This document shows positions 25,430-34,558 of a DNA stretch of 64,000 nt, one piece after another. Under the pieces are notes generated by a model. The model had not been told where the DNA came from. It saw only the letters and a program-made list of their open reading frames with translations, and made no database searches. Source of the DNA: Acidovorax sp. 69 (GTDB lineage: Bacteria > Pseudomonadota > Gammaproteobacteria > Burkholderiales > Burkholderiaceae_C); the NCBI RefSeq assembly GCF_002797445.1, contig NZ_PGEP01000001.1:4340501-4404500 (forward strand). Direction: 5' to 3'. Position 1 is the stretch's first letter. Each line of letters begins with the position of its first letter. Made by a program: the position numbers and the translations under genes.

Positions 25430-27856
25430 CTATTGAGGGCTCACGGACTGCACTGCGGGAGTGGCGGGCGCCGGGCGTACATTGGAACGCTCGCGCATCT
25501 CGATGATGTTCAAACCTCGCAGGCGGTCACGCAGATCCTCACTCACCTCACGGATCTCAGGGTCGGTACGAACCACCCGGGGACTGATCACCACCAACAG
25601 CTCGGTGCGTTTGCCGGTGTTGTTGGTATTGCTGAACAGGCTGCCCAGCAGCGGCACATCCTTCAACAGGGGGACGCCACTTTTTCCTGCGGAGCGATTG
25701 TCTTTGATCAGACCGCCCAAAACAATGGTTTCGCCACTGCGTACGGCCACCTTGCTGCTGATCTGGCGTTGCAGAAAAATGGGCTGGCTGTTGGCTCCGC
25801 TGCTGGCTGACTGGTCGGTCATGCTCTGGTCGATCTGCATGGTTACCAGGTTGCCTGCGTTGACAGAAGGGGTGACTGCCAGGCTAACGCCTGTATCACG
25901 GTACTGCACGGTGCTGGTGATGGCGTTGCTGTTGCTGATGTAGTCGGTGGTGCTGGTCAGCACAGGAATCTGGTCGCCAACGGCCATGGTTGCGGTGTGG
26001 TTGTCCAGCACCATCAGCGATGGGCTGGATACGACCTTGAGCAGATCCTGACTTGCCAGGGCGTTCAAGATGACCCGGACTTTGCTTGCCGAATTGATCA
26101 GCGAGTAGCTAAAGCCACTGCCAGCCGCCACGTTGAGGCTGCCACTGTTGGCGGCGTTGTTGGTGCCAGTGGACAACTGCCCCACCCCGGTGTTTCCCCC
26201 TGAAGTGCCGCCGCTAAAAGCCCATTGCAAGCCGTATTGCAAACTATCGTTCAGTGTCACTTCAATGATCGACGCGTCAATGAGCACCTGCGTAGGCGGC
26301 TGGTCCAGCCGCTTGAGCGTGGATTCGATCTTTTGGAATTCGGCACGGGTGCTCCACACCAGGATGGAATTATTGAGCTCGTCGGCCATGACGCGGACCC
26401 CCCCCACATTCGCCGCAACCATTGCCTGGGTGGCAGTGGCCGATTGATTGGTGCGGTTCTGCGAGGTGTTGGTGTTGCCAAAACCGCCTGTGCCGCCCAA
26501 CGACGAGCCGGTGCGGTTGGCTGTGTAGCCCGTATTGCCCGTGCTGCCCCCGAATGCAGACCCTGAGCCCCCCGTATTGCCAAAGGCCGATTGGCCTTGT
26601 GATGTACCAAGGCCCGTGCCCAATGCAGGAGAGACGCCACTGTTGGCGGTGGCCGCACCGGTTTGGCTAGAGCCAAAGATACCGGAAAGCACACTGGCCA
26701 GATGCCGCGCATTGCCGTTTTGCACTCGGTAGATGAACAGTTGCGCCTCGGCGCCATTGTCGCTGGGTTGATCGAGCTTTTCGATCCACCTGCGCGCCTC
26801 TTCAAGATATGCGGCACGAGGCGTCACTACCAGGATGCTGTTGAGACGCTCGACCGGCATGATTCGCAACGCTCCGAACAAGGGGTTGCCCTCGCCCAGC
26901 ATGGCGGTGGCAGATGCCCCGCCCGCCGCAGCCGCACCGGCCGTTGTTGCCACGGAAGACCCTCCTGACGCACCGCCCGAGGCCTGGGCCGAGCCGCTGA
27001 CCAGGCGCAGGGCCGCCTCGACTTCCTTGATGGTTGCGTGCTTGAGCGGAAACAACCCCACCGACATCCCCTTGAGCAGGTCCACATCAAAGGTGTTAAC
27101 AAGGTCCAGCCAGCCCTCGGCTTGGCTGCGGGTGCCTGCGAGCACCAGCAGATTGCGCACATTGTCTACGCGCACGATGGCTTCGGCAGGCGCCAGGGGC
27201 CTGAGGATGGTGGCCATTTCGGCCGCACCGATGTAGCGCAATGGCACCACGATCGCCCCATACCCCGGGGGGAGTGGGGCACCGCCGCTGCCGTTGAACT
27301 GACGCACGGCGCTGCCTATGTTTTTAAGCGCATCGGCTTTGCCGACGTGGTACGTACCCCGCACGTCGCGCACCATGGCGAGTCCATTGGCCTGCAACGC
27401 GCTCTCCAAGAGGAACACGGCCTGATCTGGCTGGATGGGTGTGCGCGTGGATAAAGTGACGGTGCCGGCGAGCGGAGGGTGCAGCACGTAAGGCATTTTG
27501 AGAATATCTCCCAAAATCGTGCGCGCCACCTCCGCCACAGGCGCCTCTTCAAAGTTGAAAGACAGCGGCGCACCCTCGATAGGAGACACCGCCCGCGCGG
27601 GCGCCAACACCTGATCGTTGCCTTGTATGTAGCGCGGCTGCGCGGTGCTGGGCGCAGTGCTGCCGGAGGGTTGCGCGGGGTCAACGGCAGAACCGGCCTC
27701 AGCCCCCGCAGCAGCGCCTGTTGGCGGCGTGGGCGCCTGAACGCGTGCTGCAGGCGCTTGGGCAGTTTCGGCGGAGGGGGGCTGCGCGCCCTGAGCAAGC
27801 GCCGCCTGAGCAGCAGCCAATGCCAAAGCGGTCAGCACGAATCGGGTTGAAATCAT
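25430..27856 (-). CDS. gspD: Type II secretion secretin GspD
   Basis: This outer-membrane secretin channel has 808 residues. A signal peptide (MISTRFVLTALALAAAQAA) is followed by an Ala/Pro/Gln-rich linker, an N0-type domain (LSFNFEEAPVAEVARTILGD), and N1-N3 ring domains (FPLKHATIKEVEAALRL). A Gly/Ser/Asn/Thr-rich loop (about residues 400-470) follows, then the secretin core with VLIDASIIEVTLND, SSPSLMVLDNHTA and VRSGETIVLGGLI. The start MISTRF was chosen because the upstream frame overlaps the end of the preceding gene without similarity. It is the penultimate gene of the gsp operon. Confidence 0.95.
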   Translation of the reverse strand: MISTRFVLTALALAAAQAALAQGAQPPSAETAQAPAARVQAPTPPTGAAAGAEAGSAVDPAQPSGSTAPSTAQPRYIQGNDQVLAPARAVSPIEGAPLSFNFEEAPVAEVARTILGDILKMPYVLHPPLAGTVTLSTRTPIQPDQAVFLLESALQANGLAMVRDVRGTYHVGKADALKNIGSAVRQFNGSGGAPLPPGYGAIVVPLRYIGAAEMATILRPLAPAEAIVRVDNVRNLLVLAGTRSQAEGWLDLVNTFDVDLLKGMSVGLFPLKHATIKEVEAALRLVSGSAQASGGASGGSSVATTAGAAAAGGASATAMLGEGNPLFGALRIMPVERLNSILVVTPRAAYLEEARRWIEKLDQPSDNGAEAQLFIYRVQNGNARHLASVLSGIFGSSQTGAATANSGVSPALGTGLGTSQGQSAFGNTGGSGSAFGGSTGNTGYTANRTGSSLGGTGGFGNTNTSQNRTNQSATATQAMVAANVGGVRVMADELNNSILVWSTRAEFQKIESTLKRLDQPPTQVLIDASIIEVTLNDSLQYGLQWAFSGGTSGGNTGVGQLSTGTNNAANSGSLNVAAGSGFSYSLINSASKVRVILNALASQDLLKVVSSPSLMVLDNHTATMAVGDQIPVLTSTTDYISNSNAITSTVQYRDTGVSLAVTPSVNAGNLVTMQIDQSMTDQSASSGANSQPIFLQRQISSKVAVRSGETIVLGGLIKDNRSAGKSGVPLLKDVPLLGSLFSNTNNTGKRTELLVVISPRVVRTDPEIREVSEDLRDRLRGLNIIEMRERSNVRPAPATPAVQSVSPQ

Positions 27857-27914
27857 AGAGTTACACAAGCCCTTGTGGGGTGAGGTTGGACACAAGCGGG
27901 GCGAGCAGTTTGTC

Positions 27915-28580
27915 TTATTGGGATGCGCTACCGCCAAAGACGGGCTGCAACGGACGCCCGGTTGCACGCACCGCAGGCGGCTGCACTGGCCCACTGTTGA
28001 CGGATGGAAGCGGCACATTTTGCGCCGCAGCGGGAACGGGAGACCTCGGCATCGATGGGGCCGCTGAACCGGCCGCTGGCGGCAGGCCGGTATAGGAGGT
28101 CAACGCTGCGCGCGGCAGTTGCAAAACACGACTCTGCCCACCCAGCGTGAAAGTCACACTACGGTCTTGAATGGCTGACAGTGTCCAGCCCTCGACCACC
28201 TCACGCAGTCGTACACGCTTGTGCTTTCCTGCGATCTGGATGATGACGCCTCCGTCGCCACCGCCCTGGAATAACCCCGAGAGCTGAGCCGTACTGAGGT
28301 TGTCAACGGGCGCTTTTTCCTCTGGCGGAGGAGGTGGTGGCGGGGGGCGCCGCGTAGGCGAGAAGACCGGCCGATCAAGCATGGCAATGAATTGACCGGT
28401 ATCTGTGGGCACTGAACGTGGCAGAACCGGCACCATGGAGGCGTAGTCCACAGTCTGGGGAGGGGGCGCTTTCCAGTGAATGTTGCGCAGGTGCCCGGAT
28501 TTGTCGATCCACAGGCTTGCCAATACCAACGCCAGCGCGACATTGATGAATACAAGGACATGCAGCGAGTACTTCTTCAT
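27915..28580 (-). CDS. GspC/GspN-like inner-membrane protein of the T2SS
   Basis: This 221-residue protein has one N-terminal membrane helix (VLVFINVALALVLASLWI), then a homology-region type segment (DRPVFSPTRRPPPPPP), followed by a small beta domain (LSGLFQGGGDGGVIIQIAG, KRVRLREVVEGWTLSAIQD). This is the pattern of the GspC HR domain that contacts the secretin. It lacks a PDZ domain; the tail is Pro/Ala-rich. The gene overlaps gspM by four bases and precedes gspD by 58 bp. In this subtype the gene is often labelled GspN; functionally it should link inner and outer membrane parts. Confidence 0.75.
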   Translation of the reverse strand: MKKYSLHVLVFINVALALVLASLWIDKSGHLRNIHWKAPPPQTVDYASMVPVLPRSVPTDTGQFIAMLDRPVFSPTRRPPPPPPPPEEKAPVDNLSTAQLSGLFQGGGDGGVIIQIAGKHKRVRLREVVEGWTLSAIQDRSVTFTLGGQSRVLQLPRAALTSYTGLPPAAGSAAPSMPRSPVPAAAQNVPLPSVNSGPVQPPAVRATGRPLQPVFGGSASQ

Positions 28581-29137
28581 GGCCGTTCTCTCAGCACGCT
28601 CAAGGTAAATTGCGCCGATAGACGTGGAGGCATCTTGGGGTTGATGTTTGCCAGCCCCCCCAGCACTTGGACATCCAGCTCGTTGATGACGATAAAGGGC
28701 TGCTGCGCCCCAAGCACCGCCAACGCGCTTTGTAGACCCAGAAGCTCCCCTTCCGCGCGCAAGACGAGAGGGATGCGGTCGAAGCCCTTTTCCTCCTTTG
28801 GCGGAAGGACCTGACTGGTGATGACTTGCAAGCCGGCGGATGAAAAAAGGTCGCGAACTTTTTGTTGCGCCTGGTTGCCTGTTTGCGCTCCGTCTGACAC
28901 CGCTGGGTAAACATACTGGGTGCGCAGTTCCGTCGCCCGCTGGCGAGCTGCCTCTAGTTCAGCACGCTGCGATTCGAGTCCCAACAACCGCGCATGCCGA
29001 GGTTCAATCTGCGCGAGACGTTCTTCACCCCAGGCGTGCTTGCGCAGCACGTACAGAGCCCCGGCAACGACCGGAAGCAGAGCAACAGCCAATATCAGCA
29101 CAACAATGGCGGTTCGACGTACGGCGAGCGTATTCAT
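28577..29137 (-). CDS. gspM: Type II secretion protein GspM (GspMb type)
   Basis: This 186-residue bitopic protein has a membrane helix at residues ~10-31, a coiled region (LGLESQRAELEAARQRATEL), and a ferredoxin-like periplasmic domain (VRDLFSSAGLQVITSQVL, and ELDVQVLG). It matches the shorter GspM variant found in Burkholderiales-type systems. ATGA overlaps with the genes on both sides show translational coupling within the operon. It should partner GspL in the inner-membrane platform. Confidence 0.85.
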   Translation of the reverse strand: MNTLAVRRTAIVVLILAVALLPVVAGALYVLRKHAWGEERLAQIEPRHARLLGLESQRAELEAARQRATELRTQYVYPAVSDGAQTGNQAQQKVRDLFSSAGLQVITSQVLPPKEEKGFDRIPLVLRAEGELLGLQSALAVLGAQQPFIVINELDVQVLGGLANINPKMPPRLSAQFTLSVLRERP

Positions 29138-30417
29138 GGAGTTCCTTTACGCTCTGGCTTTGCCAAGGAAGGCTTTGAAGCTGCCTGAGGGGCACTTCCG
29201 CCAAATACGGGCACAAGTGCACCCGGCGCCGCAGGTGGGGCGACGGCAGCACTGGACGGCGCGCTTACCGACGCAGTCGGCGCCGAAGCAGGCGCAGCCA
29301 CGGCGGCCACTGGAGCTGCAGCCGAGGCCGCAGACGAGGCGGACAAAGGAGCCACGACCGACACCGGCGACTGCACCATGGCGACCCCGAATTCTTGCGG
29401 ATCGAGCGAAAATTCGATGACAAAATTTTCCTTGGAGTTCGCTCCACCAACACGCGTGGTGGGAGTGGGCGCACGAACATCGCGAACACCCGGCTGCTCC
29501 CCAAGGATTTGCATGAGTGCCGACGCATTGGCCGTTAGACCCGTGATCGTGACCTTCAGGCCTTTGAGGGTTAAGCCCTGGAGTGCCGTGTCATCGGGCA
29601 GAACTTTGGTGAGCCGGTCAAGCACCCGCATCGGCTCTACGCGGCCAGCGAGCAGCTCAGACAATACATTGAGCTTTTCCACCGACTGCATCAGTGCTTC
29701 GCGATCTTTCACCATAGTTGGCGTCCGATGCACAGCGCCATCGTAAGCACCCACGGCCTCGATCGCACGCGCACGCAATTGCAGGGTTGGAGTCACGAGG
29801 ATGGCGGCCATCAAGACCAGGGCTGATGCCAAGAGGCCATATCGAGCCCACCGCCCCCGCCCCCCCTGCGCCCGCCTCAGTCCCTCTCCATAGCCGCTAA
29901 GGACGATGGGGGGCCCTGCTGACATGTCCACCCAGACCTCAGGAGTCTTTGCCCCCAAACGTGCAGAGTGCGACTGAATGCATTGCGCAATCTGTTTGCG
30001 AGACGCAAGGGCAAGATCCAGAGCACTGCCCCCCGCTGCATCAGGCCGGGTGCGATAGCCCCAAACAAGATCATGTTCCGCAAACGGACTTATCGACCGC
30101 ACCTGAAGTGCCGCAGCGCTTGCAGTGTCGGACTCCCCCATGGCCGGGACGGTCAAAGTTCGGCGCAGCAGCAGATCGTCAGGCAGCTCCACTGCAATGA
30201 ATGGAGTTCCGATCTTCTTGCCGCCCATGACGCGGCGCGTACCACCCCACCACAGTGACTCCCCTCCATCTTGCTGTAGCAGAATGATGGGCGCCTCAGG
30301 CGTCAGCCAAGAGAGCAGCGGGGAGCCCTGCAAGTCCGACCATGCCTGTCGAACGCTGCGCCCCAGAGCGCTAAGGTCGAGCCCCAGAAAACGGGCATCG
30401 GTTTGGATGGATGGCAT
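29134..30417 (-). CDS. gspL: Type II secretion protein GspL (PilN-like)
   Basis: This 427-residue assembly-platform protein has a cytoplasmic actin-like domain (residues ~1-190, e.g. FLGLDLSALGRSVRQAW and PFIAVELPDDLLLRRTL), one membrane helix near residues 197-217, and a periplasmic PilN-like domain (VLDRLTKVLPDDTALQGL, LKVTITGLTANASALMQILG). A long Ala/Pro/Ser-rich tail follows. It would recruit GspE to the membrane. It is 12 bp downstream of gspK and overlaps gspM by four bases. Confidence 0.88.
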   Translation of the reverse strand: MPSIQTDARFLGLDLSALGRSVRQAWSDLQGSPLLSWLTPEAPIILLQQDGGESLWWGGTRRVMGGKKIGTPFIAVELPDDLLLRRTLTVPAMGESDTASAAALQVRSISPFAEHDLVWGYRTRPDAAGGSALDLALASRKQIAQCIQSHSARLGAKTPEVWVDMSAGPPIVLSGYGEGLRRAQGGRGRWARYGLLASALVLMAAILVTPTLQLRARAIEAVGAYDGAVHRTPTMVKDREALMQSVEKLNVLSELLAGRVEPMRVLDRLTKVLPDDTALQGLTLKGLKVTITGLTANASALMQILGEQPGVRDVRAPTPTTRVGGANSKENFVIEFSLDPQEFGVAMVQSPVSVVAPLSASSAASAAAPVAAVAAPASAPTASVSAPSSAAVAPPAAPGALVPVFGGSAPQAASKPSLAKPERKGTP

Positions 30418-30429
30418 TGGATTGATTGT

Positions 30430-31293
30430 TCAGGGGTGCTTGCGATTTACGGGCTCAAGGCGCACAGTCATACGGAAGGTATGCCAAGGCGCGCCATTGG
30501 GTGTGCGGGCATTGAGGTCAACCTTGCGCGATACAAGCACATGCCCCCCGTCTGCCAACGGCACGCGAGCCTGGACTCGGATTCGGCGAGATACGGAGGC
30601 ATCCAGCAGACTGCCATCCAAGGCCGTCGTATCGACCCCAGTCTGGCCTGCATCACGGGCAGCCGCAATCTGAGTGGCAGAAGCAATGTTGCCTGCAGCC
30701 AAAACAGCGAGCACCCCAACGGGCGCGGCCAATGGGTTCACGCGACCCGAACCCTGCAAATCGGCGGTCAAAAGGCTTTCAAGTCTAGCATAGAGGTCAT
30801 AGTCGATCTCCGGCACACGTAACAGGTCCTCTTCCGCCTCGAAGCGTTGCAAACCACCTCGGGCGTCTCGGCGTTCACGCATCTGCACTATGGCCTGAGC
30901 AGTCGCCAGCGCCGCTTCGGCAGGAAGCCCTCCCGCGACGACCAGAAGGCGTTCCAACAATGGGCGTCCCGCCATATTGATATCAACAAGCCCGTTGAGC
31001 GGCATGACCTGCACCTGCATGGTGACACCACGGTAGGTAATTTCGGTCAGGACCGTCCTGGCCAGGGGCTGATTGCTCGCAACGAGGGCCTGCAAGGCCA
31101 TCTGAATCGCGCCATCACCCAAAGCTTCCGCCTCTACCTGTTGCCGCGCTTGCACAATGGCTCGACTTTCTGTGCGGATGGTACGCGTCGTGCCTGTGGC
31201 AATGATGCTGAGGGCGGCAACGATCCAGAGCACGGCCAACAAGGCCATGCCGCGCTGATAACCTCCAAGGACCGCGACTGGATTCCGCCTCAT
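30430..31293 (-). CDS. gspK: Type II secretion minor pseudopilin GspK
   Basis: This 287-residue minor pseudopilin has a prepilin leader ending YQRG, followed by MALLAVLWIVAALSIIATG. As in other GspK proteins it lacks the Glu at mature position 5. The large alpha domain is seen around INMAGRPLLERLLVVAGG and LLRVPEIDYDLYARLESL. The start ATG at 31293 has a GGAGGA site 9 bp upstream; a GTG two codons earlier overlaps the gspJ stop and is also possible. It should cap the pseudopilus with GspI and GspJ. Confidence 0.92.
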   Translation of the reverse strand: MRRNPVAVLGGYQRGMALLAVLWIVAALSIIATGTTRTIRTESRAIVQARQQVEAEALGDGAIQMALQALVASNQPLARTVLTEITYRGVTMQVQVMPLNGLVDINMAGRPLLERLLVVAGGLPAEAALATAQAIVQMRERRDARGGLQRFEAEEDLLRVPEIDYDLYARLESLLTADLQGSGRVNPLAAPVGVLAVLAAGNIASATQIAAARDAGQTGVDTTALDGSLLDASVSRRIRVQARVPLADGGHVLVSRKVDLNARTPNGAPWHTFRMTVRLEPVNRKHP

Positions 31294-31295
31294 GC

Positions 31296-31958
31296 TCACG
31301 TTCCTCCAAACACAGGACCACTCGTCCGAGGGTCACTACCCGGCAAAACCCGCAACGGAATGACAATCTCAGGCCAAGCGCCAGACGCCATCTGCACAGA
31401 GATCGAAACCCGCTCGGGTAGCCTGTCGATGACCGTCCATTGAGGAGACCACTCAGGAGGCTCGACAACAGCATCTTCGTACTGGAATGTCAGTCCGGTC
31501 ACGCCAGCAAGAAGAGGCGTGCTCTGTCCAGCACTCCAATCTGGCAGCACCGGCGCCCCCTCCCAGGGCAAGTATTGCAACAAAAGCACTCCGGCGTCCG
31601 TCACCTGCAGACGGAAGTGGTAACGCCCTCCTGCACCGTAACGGGCAGGCATAACCCCCACCCAACTTATGGATGACGCGGATCCACTAAAAAAATAAGG
31701 ACTTTCTCCAGCCCCCAGGGGAGTGCTGATTTTTTGAGCAGAAACCCGACCTAGCACTGAGCGCAGAAAGCCACTGACAGTTCGCAAGTCGTCCATGCGC
31801 TGCAGCCGAGCGTCAACCCGCGCTTCCGTCTGTGATGCCGTACGCAGGGCAGACCCCATGGCCACCATCACAAGCGAGAGCAAAGTGATAACGACCAATA
31901 GCTCCACCAAGGTGAAGCCCCGCACATCGTGCCCCTCTGTTCGGCAAACGCGCATCAT
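31296..31958 (-). CDS. gspJ: Type II secretion minor pseudopilin GspJ
   Basis: This 220-residue protein has a leader ending DVRG followed by FTLVELLVVITLLSLVMVAM, so Gly-Phe cleavage by the prepilin peptidase and Glu5 are present. The C-terminal beta domain has GGRYHFRLQVTDAGVLLLQY and LTFQYEDAVVEPPEWSPQW. ATGA overlap with gspI and overlap with gspK show coupling. It should join GspI and GspK at the pseudopilus tip. Confidence 0.9.
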   Translation of the reverse strand: MMRVCRTEGHDVRGFTLVELLVVITLLSLVMVAMGSALRTASQTEARVDARLQRMDDLRTVSGFLRSVLGRVSAQKISTPLGAGESPYFFSGSASSISWVGVMPARYGAGGRYHFRLQVTDAGVLLLQYLPWEGAPVLPDWSAGQSTPLLAGVTGLTFQYEDAVVEPPEWSPQWTVIDRLPERVSISVQMASGAWPEIVIPLRVLPGSDPRTSGPVFGGT

Positions 31959-32356
31959 CGCCGCACCTGCGAAGGAGGCTTGCGCTCAGGGCGCAGGGTG
32001 GTCAGCTCAAGGCTGCGTTGCCGCCTATCCTCTGACCAGGAAATGACAATGCTCACTTCATGCAGTGCCGGAATAGCGGGGCCCGACAATCCCGTCGCAT
32101 AAGGAGTGGACTGGATTTGCCATTGATAACCAGACGTCTCCCCCACCTGCTGCCACCCGGTGTCGGACACAGTGTCGCGCAGCGACAGCAGGGACTGCGC
32201 AAGGACCACCGCACGCTGATATCGCTCCATCTCTCCCGCGCTACGGACGCTCCCACCCATGACGCGATAAAGTAAACCCAATGACATCGCCATGATTGCA
32301 AACGCAACGAGCAACTCGAGCAGCGTGAGACCGCGCTGCCTCTTCAGCGCCCTCAT
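31955..32356 (-). CDS. gspI: Type II secretion minor pseudopilin GspI
   Basis: This 133-residue protein has a short leader ending KRQRG followed by LTLLELLVAFAIMAMSLGLL, with Glu5 conserved. The rest contains AVVLAQSLLSLRDTVSDTGW and a beta-rich tail (HEVSIVISWSEDRRQRSLEL). It overlaps gspH and gspJ by four bases each. Leu instead of Phe at mature position 1 is common in GspI. Confidence 0.9.
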   Translation of the reverse strand: MRALKRQRGLTLLELLVAFAIMAMSLGLLYRVMGGSVRSAGEMERYQRAVVLAQSLLSLRDTVSDTGWQQVGETSGYQWQIQSTPYATGLSGPAIPALHEVSIVISWSEDRRQRSLELTTLRPERKPPSQVRR

Positions 32357-32802
32357 GGCAGTAGCAATTCCTGCGTAGCTCGTCCCGACAACCAGTCCAC
32401 ACGCAAGCGCGTTCCGGAGCCTGGGGAGCGCAGAATTTCTATGCTGCCCCCCGTGGCACCGCCTGACGGAAGAAAACGAATAGATACGAGTCCTTGGGGC
32501 GCCACTTCACGATCAGCCACAACTGCACGCAATTGCAGGGGCTCAGGCAACGCCTTTACCTCCAGACCGTCAACGCCGTAGCGCCGACGTGCCAAATCCG
32601 CCGTAAAACGGACCTCGCGCCCTTCGCTGACCGCAATCGCCCGCGCCGAGCGCAATTGGTTGAACATGGAACGCACCGCGTCACGATACTGCGATGCCTC
32701 TCGCATACGCTCGTAGGCCACTGGTACCAGACCAATGACGAGTGCCATGATGCCGAACACCACCAGCAACTCAATCAGCGTAAAGCCGCGTTCACGCCGC
32801 AC
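32353..32802 (-). CDS. gspH: Type II secretion minor pseudopilin GspH
   Basis: This 149-residue protein has a very short leader MRRERG followed by FTLIELLVVFGIMALVIGLV. After the helix it carries FNQLRSARAIAVSEGREVRF, as in GspH/FimT proteins, and ends with a beta domain (VDGLEVKALPEPLQLRAVVA). The first codon is GTG, the only sensible start just before the leader. It lies 27 bp after gspG. Confidence 0.9.
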   Translation of the reverse strand: MRRERGFTLIELLVVFGIMALVIGLVPVAYERMREASQYRDAVRSMFNQLRSARAIAVSEGREVRFTADLARRRYGVDGLEVKALPEPLQLRAVVADREVAPQGLVSIRFLPSGGATGGSIEILRSPGSGTRLRVDWLSGRATQELLLP

Positions 32803-32829
32803 GGAGTATCCAACCGCAGAGTACGGGAC

Positions 32830-33285
32830 TCAGGGGGTGTTGCGAATGTCAGCGTTTTCGCCCTCACCACCGGAGGCACCATCGGCCCCCAACGAAAGGA
32901 TTTCTATGCTGCCATTCGGACCAGAATTTGCATATTTGTATGGACGCCCCCAAGGATCAGAAGGAACCCCGCCCTTGAGGTAAGGCCCGGACCAGCCATT
33001 AACGGAGCCGGGGCGCTTCACCAGCGCATCCAACCCCTCCTCGGTGGTGGGATAGCGCCCCACATCAAGCTTGAAAAGCTCCAGAGACTTGTCCAGGTCA
33101 GCAATCTGCACACCCGCCGTCTTGGACTTGGCGCCGCCCAGTTGCCCAAGAACACGAGGGCCCACCAGACCAGCCAACAGTGTGAGGATCGCGAGCACAA
33201 CCAGCAACTCGATCAGAGTAAAACCCCGCGAGCGCTGGGGCGCGGACACCGTGCCGCGAACGCGGCCAACACTTGTACTCACCAT
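32830..33285 (-). CDS. gspG: Type II secretion major pseudopilin GspG
   Basis: This is the 151-residue main subunit of the pseudopilus. The leader ends SRG and the mature part starts FTLIELLVVLAILTLLAGLV, then GPRVLGQLGGAKSKTAGVQI, YPTTEEGLDALV, GWSGPYLKGGVPSDPWGRPY and ILSLGADGASGGEGENADI, the full GspG signature including calcium-site residues. The leader of about 21 residues is longer than the usual 6-10. The ATG at 33285 was chosen because GGATCC/TTCT spacing and position fit; an ATG further upstream is less likely. Confidence 0.95.
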   Translation of the reverse strand: MVSTSVGRVRGTVSAPQRSRGFTLIELLVVLAILTLLAGLVGPRVLGQLGGAKSKTAGVQIADLDKSLELFKLDVGRYPTTEEGLDALVKRPGSVNGWSGPYLKGGVPSDPWGRPYKYANSGPNGSIEILSLGADGASGGEGENADIRNTP

Positions 33286-33313
33286 GGGAGAAGGATCCTT
33301 GGGCAAACGAAAA

Positions 33314-34558
33314 TTATATGGCGAGGTCATTAATAGACAGAATTCCAAGCAAGATGGACACAATGATGGCCGCAATCAGCACGCCCAGCACCAAAATGAG
33401 TACGGGCTCGACCAACGTCAACAGGCGTTTGATGCCCGTCTCCACCTCTCGGTTCAATATATTCGACAGCTCCAGCATCATGGGCCCAATGCGACCAGTC
33501 TCCTCGCCCACACGGATGAGGTTGATCGCCAACGGCGCAAAGATGCCGGTAGCCGTAATGGCTTGCACGACCTTGCCCCCCTCCTTGACGATGGGTGCCA
33601 CACGTCCCAGCGCTTGCTGAAGCACCGTATTGCCCACGGTTTCGGTGGCGATGTGAAGCGCCGTCAACATGGGCACGCCATTTCCCAGCAATGTCCCTAA
33701 AGAACGAGAGAACAAAGTAAGTTGATACTTGAGTGCGAGTGGGCCCATGAGTGGCAGTCGCAGGACCAGCGCTTGCCACCAACGCCGTCCGACGGGAGAT
33801 TTTAGCCAGCGTGCCACCACCACCCCAACACCTGCGAGCACCAGCCCCATCACCAAACCATACCGAGTGAACGCATGCCCCAGCCCCATGACCAGGCGCG
33901 TAGGCATTGGCAATGCATCACCCATGTCGGTGAAAAGCTTCTCGAACTGCGGCACCACAAAGCCGAGCATGGCAATCAGCGAAAGCACCGCTACGCCCAA
34001 CAAAATGGCCGGATAGATGGTGGCGGAAATGACGTTATCGCGCAGAGCACGCTGACGCTCCATATGCTCGACCAGCCGGTCGAGCACAGCAGACATCTGC
34101 CCACTGGCCTCGCCCGAACGCACCATATTGATATAAAAATCGCCGAACAAATCGCGGTGCTGCGCCAAAGCACGACTGAGAGGCGTACCGCCTTTAACCG
34201 CATCCAGAATGCCTTGCATCATCGCGGCGACACTGGGTTTGTGGCTCATGTCAATGAGCACGCGCAAGGCGTTGTCGAGCGCCAAACCGGCACGCAGCAT
34301 GATGGCCAGCTCGGAGGTGATCGCCAACACGTCGGTGGCCGTGACAGGCCCCTTGGCCTGACGCACCTTGGGCTGCGCAAAGTGACCGGGGAGATAGGCT
34401 GCATTGACGCCCACCGAAGCACCGACGTCATCGATACTCAGCGGCGTCAGCCCCTGACTGCGCAGCTGTTTGAGGGCAGCAGAAGCACTGGCGGCACTGA
34501 GCCTACCTTCTTCTACCTTGCCGGAGGCTGAGGCAGCGCGCCAAACAAAATCAGGCAT
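33314..34558 (-). CDS. gspF: Type II secretion inner-membrane platform protein GspF
   Basis: This 414-residue polytopic protein has two repeated T2SSF domains (LAIMLRAGLALDNALRVLID and SRSLGTLLGNGVPMLTALHI) and three membrane helices, the last in VEPVLILVLGVLIAAIIVSI. MPDFVWRAASASGKVEEGRL at the N-terminus is the standard GspF opening. The start overlaps the end of gspE by eight bases. It forms the core of the export platform with GspE and GspL. Confidence 0.95.
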   Translation of the reverse strand: MPDFVWRAASASGKVEEGRLSAASASAALKQLRSQGLTPLSIDDVGASVGVNAAYLPGHFAQPKVRQAKGPVTATDVLAITSELAIMLRAGLALDNALRVLIDMSHKPSVAAMMQGILDAVKGGTPLSRALAQHRDLFGDFYINMVRSGEASGQMSAVLDRLVEHMERQRALRDNVISATIYPAILLGVAVLSLIAMLGFVVPQFEKLFTDMGDALPMPTRLVMGLGHAFTRYGLVMGLVLAGVGVVVARWLKSPVGRRWWQALVLRLPLMGPLALKYQLTLFSRSLGTLLGNGVPMLTALHIATETVGNTVLQQALGRVAPIVKEGGKVVQAITATGIFAPLAINLIRVGEETGRIGPMMLELSNILNREVETGIKRLLTLVEPVLILVLGVLIAAIIVSILLGILSINDLAI

